Shown in pieces: positions 33,864-45,616 of a stretch of DNA of 64,000 nucleotides. The notes under the pieces are model-generated. The model did not search any database. It saw nothing but the letters and a program-made list of their open reading frames with translations, and had not been told where the DNA came from. The stretch lies in contig NC_090438.1 of NCBI RefSeq assembly GCF_031143425.1, positions 753,575,823 to 753,639,822 of the forward strand, written 5' to 3'. Positions within the stretch are counted from its first letter, which is position 1. The number at the start of each line of letters is the position of its first letter. Made by a program: the position numbers and the translations under genes. This DNA comes from Pleurodeles waltl (Eukaryota > Chordata > Amphibia > Caudata > Salamandridae).

Positions 33864-34664
33864 TTGCGCACATCGATTATATCCATAAGAACCTTAGCAA
33901 GGATAGTAGGCCTCCTTTCTTCTTCAATTCAGGCCATTTTCCATGCCCTCTTCATTACAGAGACTTCCAAAGACTCAAAATGCGTAATCTCTAAAGGGCT
34001 TTGCTTACTCAGACAACATCACTCTGGATCAGGAATCTCGAGCAGCACTATAATGGTGGATAAACCATTTAGACGCTTGGAATGGCAGGACTATCTTTGC
34101 ATCAGCCCCAGATTTTGTGTTAGAATCAGATGCAAGCGGTTCCGGCTGGGTAGCCCGTTGTAGTCCAATTTCGACTGGGGGTATATGGTCTCTAGAGGAG
34201 TCGAAATTGCACATCAATTGTTTAGAGATGCTTGCCGGCTCCTTTGCAATAAAAAGCCTAGCAGAATACAGAGTTTGTTGTTCACTTCTTCTCAGGATGG
34301 ACAACATATCAGCGGTCCATCATATCAATCATTTGGGAGGCACTAAATCCAAACCTTTAGCAGAATTAGCAAAAAAGTTTGGGAATTTTGCCTCCTAGAA
34401 AGGATTTCGGTTCATGCAGTGTACCTGCCGAGCAATCTAAATACAGTAGCAGATTGGCATTCTCGATATCTTCAGGATTCAAGCGATTGGAGACTTCATC
34501 CCAAGAATTTCAATGCTATTTTTCAGAAATGGGGTCCTTTCCAGATAGATCTATTTGCATCTCGTCTCAACGCTCAACTGCCCCAATTCTTCAGTTGGCG
34601 TCCAGATCCCTTAGCGTTAGCCTTTGATGCCTTCTTTCAGGATTGGCCAATCTCTCTCAACTAA
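33864..34664 (+). pseudogene. DIRS RNase H domain (broken)
   Basis: The frame at 34117-34398 reads LESDASGSGWVARCSP, the first RNase H acidic block, then LHINCLEMLAGSFAI and LLRMDNISAVHHINHLGGT. A shift follows to the frame at 34419-34664, which carries LNTVADWHSRYLQDSSDWRL and IDLFASRLNAQLPQFFSWRP, the region linking RNase H to the recombinase in DIRS elements. The piece at 33864-34116 is connecting sequence. Removal of the RNA template strand would be its role; it is inactive now. Confidence 0.85.
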
Positions 34665-35824
34665 GTTTTCCCACCATTTATCATGATAAGCAGACTTTTG
34701 GCTCAGGTAAGACGTCAACGAGCAGTGGTGGTTCTCATAGCCCTCTTTTGGCAATCCCAAGTGTGGTTCTCTTCCCTTCTGGAGTTGTCAATAGACTTCC
34801 CTTTTCTGCTCCTGACCTTCTCTCCAATCCCCTCGGCCTTTCTCACAACTTGATTCTAGAGAATCTTCTTACCCTCAAAGCGTGGAAAATTTCAGGGATT
34901 CCCAATCAATCTCTTCTATTTCGGCAGAAGCTTCAAACTTCATTGAATACTCTTGGGCTCCAGGTACAAAGAAAGCGTACAGAGGGGCATGGTCTTTATG
35001 GCATGGGAAAACATATTGATTCCCTTTCAGCGGATGTAAATGTTATCGTTAATTTCCTTGCAGCAGAAGCTAGCAAAGGTAAGACTTCACGTACTATCAA
35101 TTTGTACAGGTCGGCCATTTCTACTTCTCACCTTTACATTAATGGAAAACTGGTGGACGAACATCCTCTGGTCTGTCGTCTTTTAAAGGAAGTAACATTT
35201 TCTAATCCTCCTCTACCGAAATACAGTTCTTTGTAGGATGTCAATGTTGTTTTCAATCTGTTTTATCTTGGCCAGATAATACAATGCTTACTTAAAAAAA
35301 ATTATCTACTAAGCTTGCCATGTAACTTTGCCTTGTTTAACTTAAATGTCTTTCAGATGTTACAGCCCTTGATATTACTGCTCGCCATTGTACACCATAA
35401 GGGGTCTTATTTAATGTTCATAGACGTGCTAAGACTAATCTGTCATCAGTTTTTTTATCCCTATTTTTCTGACCACCCCAAACTATGTGCAGGTCAATGT
35501 CTAAAGACATACAAACAACAGACGGCAGATTTGAGATCTTCATCAGCTTCCCAACTCCTTATTTCTTTTAATAAACCATTTAAGCCTGTTTCCTCCCCTA
35601 CCCTTGCTCGTTGGGTTAAGTTGGCTATGTCCTTGGCGGGTGTCGACATCTCCTCCTTTGGGGCCCATTCTTCCAGGGGTGCTATGGCTTCGAAAGCCTT
35701 TTGGGCTGGTTCCCGACTCAAGGGCATTCTCAAATCGGCTGGCTGGTCTAATCATAATGTGTTCAAAGTGTTTTATTGTAAACCAGTACAACATGCCTCT
35801 TTAACTGTGATTAATTTGGTTTAA
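34643..35824 (+). pseudogene. DIRS tyrosine recombinase (broken)
   Basis: The first frame (34643-35236) ends with GMGKHIDSLSADVNVIVNFL and TINLYRSAISTSHLY, the N-terminal core-binding part. After two frame changes, the frame at 35315-35824 carries the catalytic C-terminus: FGAHSSRGAMASKAFW (His-x-x-Arg), then LKSAGWSNHNVFKVFYCKP with the Tyr. The enzyme would insert circular DNA without target duplications. The first catalytic Arg lies in the shifted middle part and was not placed with confidence. Confidence 0.88.
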
Positions 35825-35864
35825 ACAAGCATAATAGGAGCCTCTGGTCTTGCCATAAATTGTA

Positions 35865-35928
35865 GATTTTCCTAGTAAGTTATGAAGGAAAGTCTTAATT
35901 TTATTAAAAACATGGAGGTGAGTATTAT
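35865..35928 (+). repeat. DIRS internal complementary region
   Basis: The segment starting GATTTTCCTAGTAAGTTATG matches the reverse complement of 36385-36450 with few differences. Its end overlaps the sequence that begins the left inverted repeat. It templates end completion during circle formation in the DIRS model. Confidence 0.9.
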
Positions 35929-36221
35929 CCCCCCTCAACATTTATTGATCTTTTGTTTCGTTTCCCTCCCTAAAAGCATCATCAACTCCTTCACAAGCTT
36001 CCTCCTAAGCACCTCCTTCCGATTCGTCACCAATTCAGCTGTCCTGCAGCTCCAGCTCTTCAGTGCTACCATCTGCAGCCAGACGCCCTCGTTTTCTCCA
36101 AATCCAAGTCTCTGTTTGTGAACTCTGTACAAGACCTGTTAGCTGTATTTATGGCAATTTGCATTTTTTGCTCTATTTTACCTTTGTTTATGATTTTCTA
36201 ACCCTCGCACAAGAAAAGAGG

Positions 36222-36450
36222 GCTGTTCACAATCAAGATGAGTATTTAGGGGTATTCTGGCCTGTGATTGGTGCAGGTCATATGGACTACATGTTTCTTC
36301 CCACTGGCCACGTTCGTTTGCCGTTTGGTAGTTGTACTTTTTCCTGTCTTGACTGCGGCTATTGAATTAAACAAGAAAAGATAAGCATAATACTCGCCTC
36401 CGTGTCTTTAATAAAAGTAAGACTTTCCTTCATACATTACTAGGAAAATC
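36222..36450 (-). repeat. right inverted terminal repeat of the DIRS element with extension
   Basis: 36222-36392 is the inverted match of the left repeat. 36393-36450 is the right-only extension, complementary to the internal region. Confidence 0.92.
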
Positions 36451-36920
36451 ATCTACATTATATTAGAATCACAGGAACTGGACCAGTCATGTTAAAGAAA
36501 GAGCAATACATTTCAAAAGTCACATCATTCAGCACTACCCCACAGATTAACATAATGCAGTCCCATCCCCGGTGCCCGTCAGACACCTACATTCTTAATA
36601 CAATGTTGCCACATAGCATACAAGGACAAGTTCTCATTAGAAACCATTGTGCTCTCAATAGGTGAGGTCTTGAATCAATTTATTTTTAGTGAACCAGAGT
36701 GCAAAAGTGTCCCAAGAAAAAAAACAATAGTTTGTACCTGAGAGAGAGACATTACGTCTCTAACAATGTATATACGGTTACTGGTTCATGACTCGTCTGT
36801 GTGCAGAGACAGAAATGAAAGGATAATGATGTACTGACAGATGGCTGCAAGCAAAGGTTCTTATTTTGAATTTGAGACCTCTACTGACATAAGCATAAAT
36901 TGCTCAACCACATTACTTTG
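36451..36920. other. unrecognised stretch, possible 3' part of second DIRS-like element
   Basis: No motif was recognised. It lies between the first DIRS element and the recombinase remnant of the second, so it may be the decayed 3' end of the latter. Confidence 0.3.
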
Positions 36921-37396
36921 TTTCAATTACATATTAATATTATTTTTATTGTGTTAAAGTTACGCATAGAATCATAATAATCAAGATTGTTTAAAAATTG
37001 TTCTTCCACAGGAGAAGGCATGGAAGTTGAAAGAACCACCTTGTGAGATACATGAAAAGAGAAATGAATCTCAGGAATAAAGGATAGTTCAAGTGTTAGA
37101 ATTACCTCGCCCTCATAAAATCTCATGAAAGGAGGTCCACATAAAAGGCTGAACGCTCTCCAATGCTAGGATCAAATGTGAAAGCTGCAAGAAAAGAAAA
37201 GTTGAAATGCAACTATTTTAATTCCACAGTTTCTAATGGAATTGTTCAAAGGGAAAGTCCCAAGAATGGAGACACAATGGGAAAATTGTTTTGAGATCAA
37301 AAAATTCTTAAAACGTATAGAGACCAAAAGAACTGTCTGAACAAGAAGCAGCCAATAGATAATGATTAGAGCACCATTTATTAAAGGAATCCTAGT

Positions 37397-37404
37397 GCTT
37401 AGAA
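37397..37404. repeat. 8-bp target duplication of the hAT MITE (left)
   Basis: GCTTAGAA here is repeated exactly at 38312-38319, flanking the element on both sides. Eight bases is the hAT standard. Confidence 0.93.
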
Positions 37405-38311
37405 CAAGTTTCTCCAACCAGTCGATCCCAAGCTACCAGTAGCTCCCAGACCACGTCAAAGTAGCTCACAGCCTGGTGTTCATTTTTAAACACAAGGTCA
37501 GGTTTGTTTTTCAAATTTAAGGGAAGACTGTGTTTATTTTACATTAATATCACCAGGCTGCAGATAGCACGGCCTAACAAGGAGCAGAGCTGGAGTCAGA
37601 TTTATGACCCAGGTCACGGGGAAAGAATTGATGCAATAAGGTATTTAACTCTGAAATAAAAGTCCCTGTCAACTCAGTATTGGAAGTGAGAGCAAAACAT
37701 GTTTCTCAATGCTTTTAAATTGGAGGAAATGAAAAGTTACCTTATAATGAAGTTAACTTTTCATTTTAATTTTCTCAATTTATTTTTCAAGGTTTTGCAT
37801 TTACAAACAGCCTGCTTCTTGCTCCAAGTGGTTATTAGAACACTGTGGATTATTTATAACTGAAAAATATAATACCTTTTTAAATGGGAGAATTTAAAGT
37901 ACAGAAAAATGTTCCACTTTATGGACATTTTTGCACTTTAACTCTCCCTCATTTAAACACATGGTTGTACGTTTGTGTTATACTTATAATAGTGCCACAT
38001 ATGGCAAAAGGTATGCCCTGTGCCACTAGTACATTCATCACCAGCTCACAGTTACCCATACATAAATATCCCATTTGTATGCACACATGTTCATACATCC
38101 CCAAAGACCACACTCTCATTGTCATAGTGCCCCAGTCAAAGTATTTTGTTCAAAGCATAGCACCTGGCTCAATCAACATTAGGCTTAAAGTCAAGGAAGT
38201 TTGCCACGGGGTGTCTGGTAATAATGTGCAAGTTGTTTAGCCTTCAGTAGCTCACAGTGATTTTCACTGATCAGAAGTAGCTCTAGCTACAGAGAAGGTT
38301 GGAGACCTCTA
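37405..38311. mobile_element. hAT non-autonomous element (907 bp)
   Basis: Ends CAAGTTTCTCCAACC and, inverted from the right, TAGAGGTCTCCAACC, a variant of the vertebrate hAT terminus CAGGGGTCTCCAACC. Subterminal AGTAGCTC motifs occur at both ends. The 8-bp duplication GCTTAGAA is exact. There is no transposase; the 118-codon frame at 37884-38240 has no hAT features. It interrupts the second DIRS-like element. Confidence 0.93.
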
Positions 38312-40077
38312 GCTTAGAATATGATTTATTTGGAGACAGCCTTTCTGATTTCTGAATGGTCTCAGCCAAATGACGGGGAAGATTCCCTGAAGATTTAGTG
38401 TCTCATCTTCCAAATTGACAGGGTTAATTTAAGGTGTAGATGGAGAGAGGTTGAGTTGAGAGGATATGGGCACTGAAACATAATCCCAGGAGGAAGAGCA
38501 GGTTGTAATTTTAGAAGACGAAGCCAGGCATTTAGTGGCCAATACGTAACTGCTATTATCATCTCTGCCCCTTCCTCCCTAATCTTGCGAAGAACCTTAA
38601 GATTTAAAGGGAATGGAGGGAAACCATATAGCAATTTCAAAAGTCCCATTTTACCAAAAATGCATGCATTCATTATTCTCCCTCTTCTGGTACCTGGATC
38701 AAAACATGGGCAGAAGAGCATTCCTTGCTGCAGACAGGTCCAAAACACCTGCATACCTTCTGAGAATTCACATGTGACAATGACTAATCGGGGATGTAGG
38801 AAATATTCTTAGAGGATCTGCCTGAACATTGTCCATTGCTTTGATGTGAATTGCTGACAATTCCATCAAGTCAATCTCTGTCCATGCTCCTAATGGAGTT
38901 GCCACCAAAGCTCCCAGTTGAGTTTCCCATATGTTTAGAAATCTGGAATGAGTGTTCTCTTGATGGTAGATATGAACCACTGTGACCATATTGTTGGTTC
39001 TCTCCAGGATATTTTGCCGATTAACTGTTCACTGGAAATGCTGCAAAGTTCTCCAAATGTCATTAGCTTCCTCTAGCTGGAAGAATGGCAACTCCAATGT
39101 TGACCACTTGAACTGACAAGGGTGAGATCCTAATGTTGCACCCTATCCTAGAATGATTGAATATGTGGTCAGAATTAAGGATGTTTCTAGTTGCAGGATC
39201 AGTCCCTGGGAAAGGTTATTCCCCTCTAGCCACCATTTCAGATCTTCTCTGATCTCCTGGGTACCAGGAGTCAGAGTCTGCAATGGCTGGGTAGCTGTAG
39301 AAAGGAACCACTGCATATGCCACAGAGTCATAGAGGAAGTTTCACCCACTGGACTGGAAAGAAGCAGGTCTTAATGTGGCCCTGTACCTTCATTCACATC
39401 CTAGTTGGAACAACCTCACACCCAATCAGTTGACCAGCGAACACTGAAGATGAACTACCCTCACCCTAAGTCTGTTATGAATCTTGCTTCTATGAACTTC
39501 AAGTCTCTTGAGGGTTGAAGTTTACACTTTGGAACATTCAGATTGAACCGTAGACAATTTAGCACTGTCCAAGGCTTGAATTGTCACACTTTCTGTTGAG
39601 ACATCAATTAACTATTCGTCTAAGTACAGAAATACTGGAATGTTCTGTACTGGTAAATGGGCAACAACTGGAGGAACCATTTTTGTGAACAATCTGAAAG
39701 CTGATTTCAGTTCAAAAGGAAGCACGCAATACAGCCAATGATGATCTTGAACACAGCAGTATAGGTATTTGTGGTGGCAGTTTACAATAAGTATACAAAG
39801 TATACAGATATAGACATCCACTATTGTGATATTATGTAAGAGATGATTTGATGGGTTCAACAGAATGTTTCTCTGTAGATGCTCCACTTTGTATAGAATG
39901 TCCTGTACAAACCTGTTTCCTCTTTTGAGATCTGTGATCCCTCGATAGCCACCTGTTGTGTTTGGAACCAGGAAAATGACGCAATCTGCTCCCATTCCTT
40001 GCTCTGAACTCAGAACTCCCATAATTTACTCTCCCCTCACAAGAGCTTTGATTAATTTCAACACTACCACCTTCTTC

Positions 40078-41282
40078 AATCAATCAATCAAAACATTTGT
40101 AGAGTGCAACAGCTACTCTGAAGAGTGTCCCGGCACTACGAAAACTGCTTCCCTCCTAACTACTGAATAAGAACCCTGTCAAAAAGACAGATCAAATAGC
40201 AAGGTTTTCATTTTTTTCTAAAATATGTTTCTAACCTAATCTTATGATGGTGAAGCGGGAGCTGATTCCAGACATGCGTCGCCTGATTAGGTGAATGATG
40301 AGCCACCGCATTTATTATGTCTGATCCTAGGGACCTGCAGTAGACTGGCATCAGCTTAACGAACAGATCTACTTGGAAAATAATGCTTCATTCTCACCGA
40401 GGGATAGTGAAAACCTAATTCGTATAAACCTCAATTAGTTGTGATCACGGCCTTGATTGAACCCTCTCATTGACTACTAGCCAGTGGAGTTTTTTCAGGT
40501 GAGGTAAGATAGACACATGTCAGGGAACCTTTAAGAATAACCTAACGGCCACATTTTGAACTATTTGCAATCTCTCCAATGGGTATTTAGGCACCCCGAG
40601 ATACAGGCTGTTAATATAATTGATGTGTGATGTGATTACTACATGAATCACAGTCCTCTGAACTTGAAAAGGAAGTAGTCACATAATTTTTGTAGTGATC
40701 ATAGAAACAGAAAACATGAATCCACTACAGCAGAAATCTGAGACAGCATAGACAAGTTTAAGTCAATCTTAGCTCCATGATTTTCGTGCGAGGTAGTGAT
40801 GTTGGGGGGGGATGAGGCTTCATCTCACTCTGGCTAACAGTGCGGACCCCTTGTGGGCAGTGTAAATCCAAATAGCAGAATTTCAGTTTTCCCAAAATTG
40901 CACTGCAAAGTACTGTCATGCATCCACTTAAAGACTACAGACAAGCAGCTCTTAAAAGTTGGGGATTCGGGGGTATTCTTCTCCATGAAAAGGGAAGACA
41001 GAGTATCATCAGCATACAATATAAACCTAACTCCAAAGGATTCCCCCAGAGGGACCAAAGGTGCCATATAGATGCTGAAAAGAGTTGGGCTAAATGCTGA
41101 GCCCTGTGGCACACCAAACATAAATGCTTTAAAATTAGAGGAGTATGGTGATAACTAGCCTGCTTGACAGCAATTCTCGAAGAAGGAACAGAACTAATCC
41201 AGAGCAGAATAACTAATGCCTATTTCCTTTAAGCGCTGTATCAAAATTGGATGGGAGACAGTGTTGAAAGCTGCAGACAAGT
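40078..41282 (-). pseudogene. CR1/L2-clade LINE, downstream half (RT C-part and 3' end)
   Basis: Minus-strand frame: just inside the junction at 41282 the sequence encodes LSAAFNTVSHPILIQRLKEI. Then, at 41121-40834, comes [25 protein letters not shown] (catalytic Asp pair) and [14 protein letters not shown], as in L2-clade reverse transcriptases. Further downstream, decayed blocks (LHWLVVNE-like) lead to the 3' end. The element ends in a short tandem tail read on the plus strand as CAATCAATCAATCA at 40078-40091, typical of L2 3' termini. Its upstream half is at 54667-55240, separated by the nested insertions. Confidence 0.9.
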
Positions 41283-41529
41283 TGTCGTCAGGTATTCAGT
41301 TCACGTGGGATAACAGGTTGTAAGTTTATTGGAAAGGTTACAAGGATACAAGTTACTTAATAGGGAACCCCGCTGGGAGCAGCATCCTCTCTGCTCAGCC
41401 CACTCTCTCTAACTGTCCACTTCTTCAGTCACTCACCAACATTCCATGACATCAAACACTGGCTGAGCGGAGTAGGGAAACTGGGAAGCTATGCAGAGAA
41501 CGCATTACAATGAACAGCAGGGTATAACA
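41283..41529 (-). repeat. LTR-like terminal repeat, left copy
   Basis: TG...CA borders on the minus strand, AATAAA inside (plus-strand TTTATT near 41319), and a purine tract just outside at 41530-41545. Matches 54411-54666 in the same orientation. Confidence 0.75.
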
Positions 41530-41829
41530 CATCCCCTTCCCTTAGAAAATAAAAAAATACAAATAGAACTAATAAAATACCAACAGAACCATAAGAGTCT
41601 CCAGCTTCGATAATAAAAATATAAACAGAACCATAAGAGACTCTAGCTTTGGAAGCCCTATAAATTATTTACACAGTGGTCGCATATGACTCCATCCATA
41701 CAAAACCAGGCACAACCATATACAGGTCACACAGAACTCATCCAAACGAAACCACTAGCATGTGCAATACCAGGGTAACAATATTTATGATATTTTCAAT
41801 ATTTATGGCACACTCGTGAAGTAAGGACA

Positions 41830-42310
41830 CAGGTAACCGTGCACTCTTCTGTGCACTCATGCAAGACCAAGGACACACAGTAAACACATATTCTGTGTAC
41901 TCTTGCATGACCAGGGACCAATACTACACGTTCACCCTCTACTACGTACTCTTTCAGGACCAGGGTGAATACTACATGTCCCCCTTCTCCTGCATACTCT
42001 TGCAGGACCAGGGATAAATACTACACGTTCACCCTCTTATGCATACTCTTGCAGGACCAAGGACAAATACTACAAATACTACACCTTCACAGTCTACTGC
42101 ATACATTTGCAGGACCAGGAGCGAATTCTACGTGTTCGCCCTCTACTGCATACTCTTACAGGACCGCTGTACGCTCAGCCTCTACTGCATACTCGTACAG
42201 CACTAGGGACATATCATTAACATATCATCTACTGCGCCGTCTTGCCGGACCAAGAATACCTGTGGCATGCACCCTCTATTGCCCATTCTCACAGGACCAG
42301 GGACTCAAAT
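41830..42310. repeat. minisatellite, ~45-60-bp units
   Basis: Units built around CTGCATACTCTTGCAGGACC and AATACTACACGTTCACCCTC recur about eight or nine times with varied spacing. They lie in the interior of the LTR-flanked element. Frames across it are repeat artefacts. Confidence 0.85.
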
Positions 42311-42319
42311 GGCCTAATA

Positions 42320-43129
42320 CTTCTATTGTACATTATGCAAAACATGGACTTAACCAAAACCACTAACTTCTTTCAAGACTCTTGCATGCAGTTGTTATAA
42401 AAACATTTTTCCTGACCACTTCACTCGGGATAGGAAAAGAATGCACAAAAATGTACAATACAACCGAGATCATATGTAAAAATTCAGCGTAGCATAAAAA
42501 AATATTCTCTGTCAGAAAATCCAAAGTCCTCCTCTCTGGTGAGCTATATCTCACCCGACATCACATAGTACACAAACTGCAGATACAAATCCACATATTA
42601 CCAGCATGAAACTTGTGTGGTAGTCTTTTCTCTATGTTTGCTTGACTAGTCACTGGCACTGCCAAAGCCCAATCTGCTTCAGTAAAGAATTACCGCTGCA
42701 TGAGGAAAATTCACTAATCACATTAGACAGCAAGAATGTATTCTTATGTGCATAGCGTTATGTGGCTTACTGTTCGTTCGCTCTATTCAGTTTTAAGTCA
42801 ATGAGAACTGCTTGGTTTTCCAAAACTGCTTCACTGCTCTAATGCCTCAGGATGCACCACTCTCATTCGTTTATCTTTGTGCTAATTCCCCCTTTTACGT
42901 GCACACCAAAAATGCTGAAACATTTCAGTTTTCTGACGTCGTGCAACACTTCCCGATTTGTCGATACTCTTCTGCTTCAACAATGCTGCCTATGTGCTAC
43001 ATGAGGTATACATGGATATTTTCCTTTATGCTGCTCACGTTCTAGTCTTTTTTGTGACTTCGAATAGCATGCAGGTGATAATCGCACACAGCACACGTTA
43101 CGCTTATGGATCACTTCAAACTTAAATAC
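42320..43129. other. interior of the LTR-flanked element, no gene seen
   Basis: Non-coding sequence between the minisatellite and the Harbinger insertion point. The longest frames are below 80 codons and unrecognised. Confidence 0.4.
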
Positions 43130-43132
43130 TTG
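43130..43132. repeat. target-site duplication TTG, left side of Harbinger copy 2
   Basis: TTG directly precedes GGCCCTCATTA and is repeated at 53955-53957 after the other terminus. Confidence 0.85.
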
Positions 43133-43947
43133 GGCCCTCATTACAACCCTGGCGGTCAACGATAAAGTGGCGGTAATACTGCCAACAGCCCGGCAGTAAC
43201 AAAAATGGAATTGAGCACAAGCACCGCATCGGTAACCGCCAACAGCCAGGCAGAAGACAATGTACCGCCCAAAGTATTACAACAGGCCTATCCGCCACCT
43301 TTTCCGGGGCGGTACCAGCAACATTAAAAGCACAGCAGAAACAGTACACAGAAGGCAAAGGACTCACCCCTGGAGACACAAGGAAGAACCACGCCACCAT
43401 GGAGCCCGAGTTGTGGTGTTCCCCATGCTCGTCTATCTTCTTCTTCGCTATGAACACCAATGCCGGCGAAGATGACCACGGTGAGTACTGCCGCCTAGCA
43501 CACAAGGGAGGGGAAGGCAAAAGAGAGTGACACACACACGTAACACGCAACACCCCCAACACCATACACACAAACAGATGCAGCAATAAAACATTTTTAC
43601 CCTGTACCTCTCAGGAATAGTGCAAGGATAAAAGGAATTGATTAAAGTGAGTGCAATGAGATAAAATTGTAGAAATTTGTGCTTCATATTCAAAACAGTA
43701 TATACATATATACAAATGGAGGGACACAGCCCAGTCTACAATGTCCGTGGGCCACAGGGCCACATCACATAGGCCAAGGCCCCACTTGGCTCCTGCAACA
43801 ACACGGAGCGAACACTGCAGGGGCATCAGGTCAAAAATACACAGGCACCTCAGGGGGACGGGGAACTGGGGGGGCACCTCAGCCGGAAGATGGTACAACA
43901 CCACTGGTCCTGGAGGGGGCAACATGGCCATCACTCTGTCCTGGGAA

Positions 43948-44167
43948 GTGCAAAGCCACAGTCTCTCAAGTGGGTGGTTTGCCCACTGCTTGGTCCTGGG
44001 GAGTGCAAAGCCACAGTCTCTCTAGTGGGTGGTCTGCCCACTGCTTGGTCCTGGGGAGTGCAAAGCCACAGTCTCTCAAGTGGGTGGTCTGCCCACTGCT
44101 TGGTCCTGGTGAGTGCAAAGCCACAGTCTCTCTAGTGGATGGCTTCTCCACTGATTCTGGAGGGGGC
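43948..44167. repeat. 55-bp minisatellite of Harbinger copy 2
   Basis: GTGCAAAGCCACAGTCTCTC recurs at 43948, 44003, 44058 and 44113, an exact 55-bp period, with a diverged unit near 44269. It is the inverted counterpart of the 62-64-bp units at 12897-13440 in copy 1. Confidence 0.92.
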
Positions 44168-44626
44168 CTTGTGTCCAGTGTGCTTCATCCTGGCAAGGAG
44201 GGGGTGAGTGGATGGCTTCTCCACTGGTTCTGGAGGCGGCCTTGTGCCCTGTGATGCAGCACTTGGGGAGTGCAAGGTCACAGTTTCTCACCTGGGTGTC
44301 ACACCTTCAGGATTTGCAGGGGCCAGGACGCACTACAGCCCATGGAGGCAGAACTACACACTGCCCGCCGGTGGTGACGGCTGCTCAGTGGAGGCGGTGG
44401 AGGGGCTGGTGCGGTGCAGGCAATGGTGTGGGTAGGCTCCAGCCCTTCCCCTGCAGCCTCGAAGGCTGCCCACTGGGGCTGCTGCTGGTGGCAGTGGTGC
44501 TGGTGGCGGTGCATGCAGTGGTGGGGGTAGGCTCCAGCCCTTCCCCTGCAGCCTCGGACGGCTGCCCACTGGGGCTGCTGCTGCTGATAGTGGTGCAGGC
44601 GGTGGTGCTGGTGGCGGTGCTGGTGT

Positions 44627-45612
44627 TGTAGTGTGGTCAGTTTTATGTATCCTTTGAGCGTTAGCTTCAGGCTTTAGGCCTTTGTGCACTTTGCTCGCAG
44701 CTTAGAGCCTCTGTGCACTTTGCTCTAAATGCTTTTTATTTGGCTTCGTACTGTTGTTTTTCAAATAACCAGTTCCACGGACTTGTTTTATTTTTTATAT
44801 CACACTGTTTAGCCTACTTCAGCACTGGAGTTCTCAATAACACATTCTTGTTCACTCTGTGCTTCAGTCAAGGATACAGTCTGGTACATTGCCGATAGAC
44901 GTGGTAGGAGTTTAGTCTTTGGCATTCTTGTGTAGGGACATTTTGTGATCACACTGACATGTTAGTTATAAAAAGACTTCCTTGTCCCAATACACGCAAG
45001 AGGGAGATTCCGACCAGGGAACCACAACTAGACGCTGACTGCCTCGTTGCAGATGCTGAACCAGATCACAGGCCTTTGCTCAGGTATGGGGGTTGATGTC
45101 TTCCCAGGGAATCTGAAAGGCAAGTTAGAAGCTTAACATGCTGTGCTCGAAATAGAACTAGCTGAGAGAGAGTAGAAATTGTTAACACCATGATAGCGTT
45201 ATTCTTATGTTTCACTCTCCTCGTGACAATTTCAATCCTACTGTGTTGTATGGTTCTGGTTATTGCGCCTCACGCCTTAATATCTAAAATGCAGTCGTTT
45301 TATTAAAACAACATATAAAACTTAAACTGCCTTTGTCATTTGTATATGAGATCATACTGTAAGTGAGAGAGCTGGTTTGGATCTGAGTGACCACGACTTC
45401 CCTGAGAAGTTCCAAAGATGTCATGCGCTCGGCTGCCCAATCATCCCTTCCCTGTGGGAGAGATGAGGCACTGCTAGTTAGCCGGAGCAAAACTGGATTT
45501 AGGGTGACAGAGGTCCTTCCAAGTGGGTCAGACTTAGTCCCCCACACCGTGAACGATCCTGCTACCTAGAAATCCAGTAGTCTCATTTAGGATAATGAGA
45601 GCCCACGCAACA
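44627..45612 (+). mobile_element. solo LTR A (986 bp) inside Harbinger copy 2
   Basis: Begins TGTAGTG and ends GCAACA (TG...CA). It is flanked by an exact 4-bp duplication GTGT (44623-44626 and 45613-45616). Harbinger sequence continues on each side. A TATAAAAAG box at about 44968 and an ATTAAA near 45301 on the plus strand suggest plus orientation. No internal retrotransposon sequence, primer site or coding frame is present, so it is a solo LTR left by recombination. Confidence 0.85.
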
Positions 45613-45616
45613 GTGT

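Larger units (their letters stand above)
31039..36450 (+). mobile_element. DIRS retrotransposon with intact terminal architecture (5.4 kb)
   Basis: The left end 31039-31215 is the inverted match of 36222-36392, about 175 bp with few differences. The right end extends further to 36450. A segment at 35865-35928 is complementary to that extension plus the start of the inverted repeat. This is the internal complementary region typical of DIRS elements, which make circular DNA and integrate by tyrosine recombinase without target duplications. Inside, in order: gag-like ORF, reverse transcriptase, RNase H, tyrosine recombinase. All coding parts carry stops or shifts. Confidence 0.93.
36923..40060 (-). 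pseudogene. second DIRS-like element, decayed, minus strand, split by a hAT MITE
   Basis: Minus-strand frames follow DIRS order. At 40022-39612: FLVPNTTGGYRGITDLKRGN, then LPFELKSAFRLFTKMVPPVV and IPVFLYLDE (reverse transcriptase; the second Asp of the pair is Glu at the frame end). At 38989-38768: NTHSRFLNIWE and LSAIHIKAMDNVQADPLRI (RNase H). At 38754-38395: LLYGFPPFPLNLKVLRKIRE (link region). Beyond the hAT insertion, at 37126-36923: LSFIPEIHFSFHVSHKVVLS, resembling the recombinase. It differs enough from the neighbouring element to be another family. Termini were not found; the upstream end abuts the LINE 3' tail at 40078. Confidence 0.78.

Noticed and set aside
37884..38240. 118-codon frame inside the hAT MITE
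   Set aside because: No hAT transposase or BED-type motifs; the element is too short to encode its own transposase.
41965..42366. 133-codon plus-strand frame with repeated LLHTFAGPG-like text
   Set aside because: It is a read-through of the minisatellite inside the LTR-flanked element.
43679..44689. Frames of 75-191 codons on both strands
   Set aside because: They run across the 55-bp minisatellite and GC-rich tail of Harbinger copy 2; the peptides are repeat-derived.
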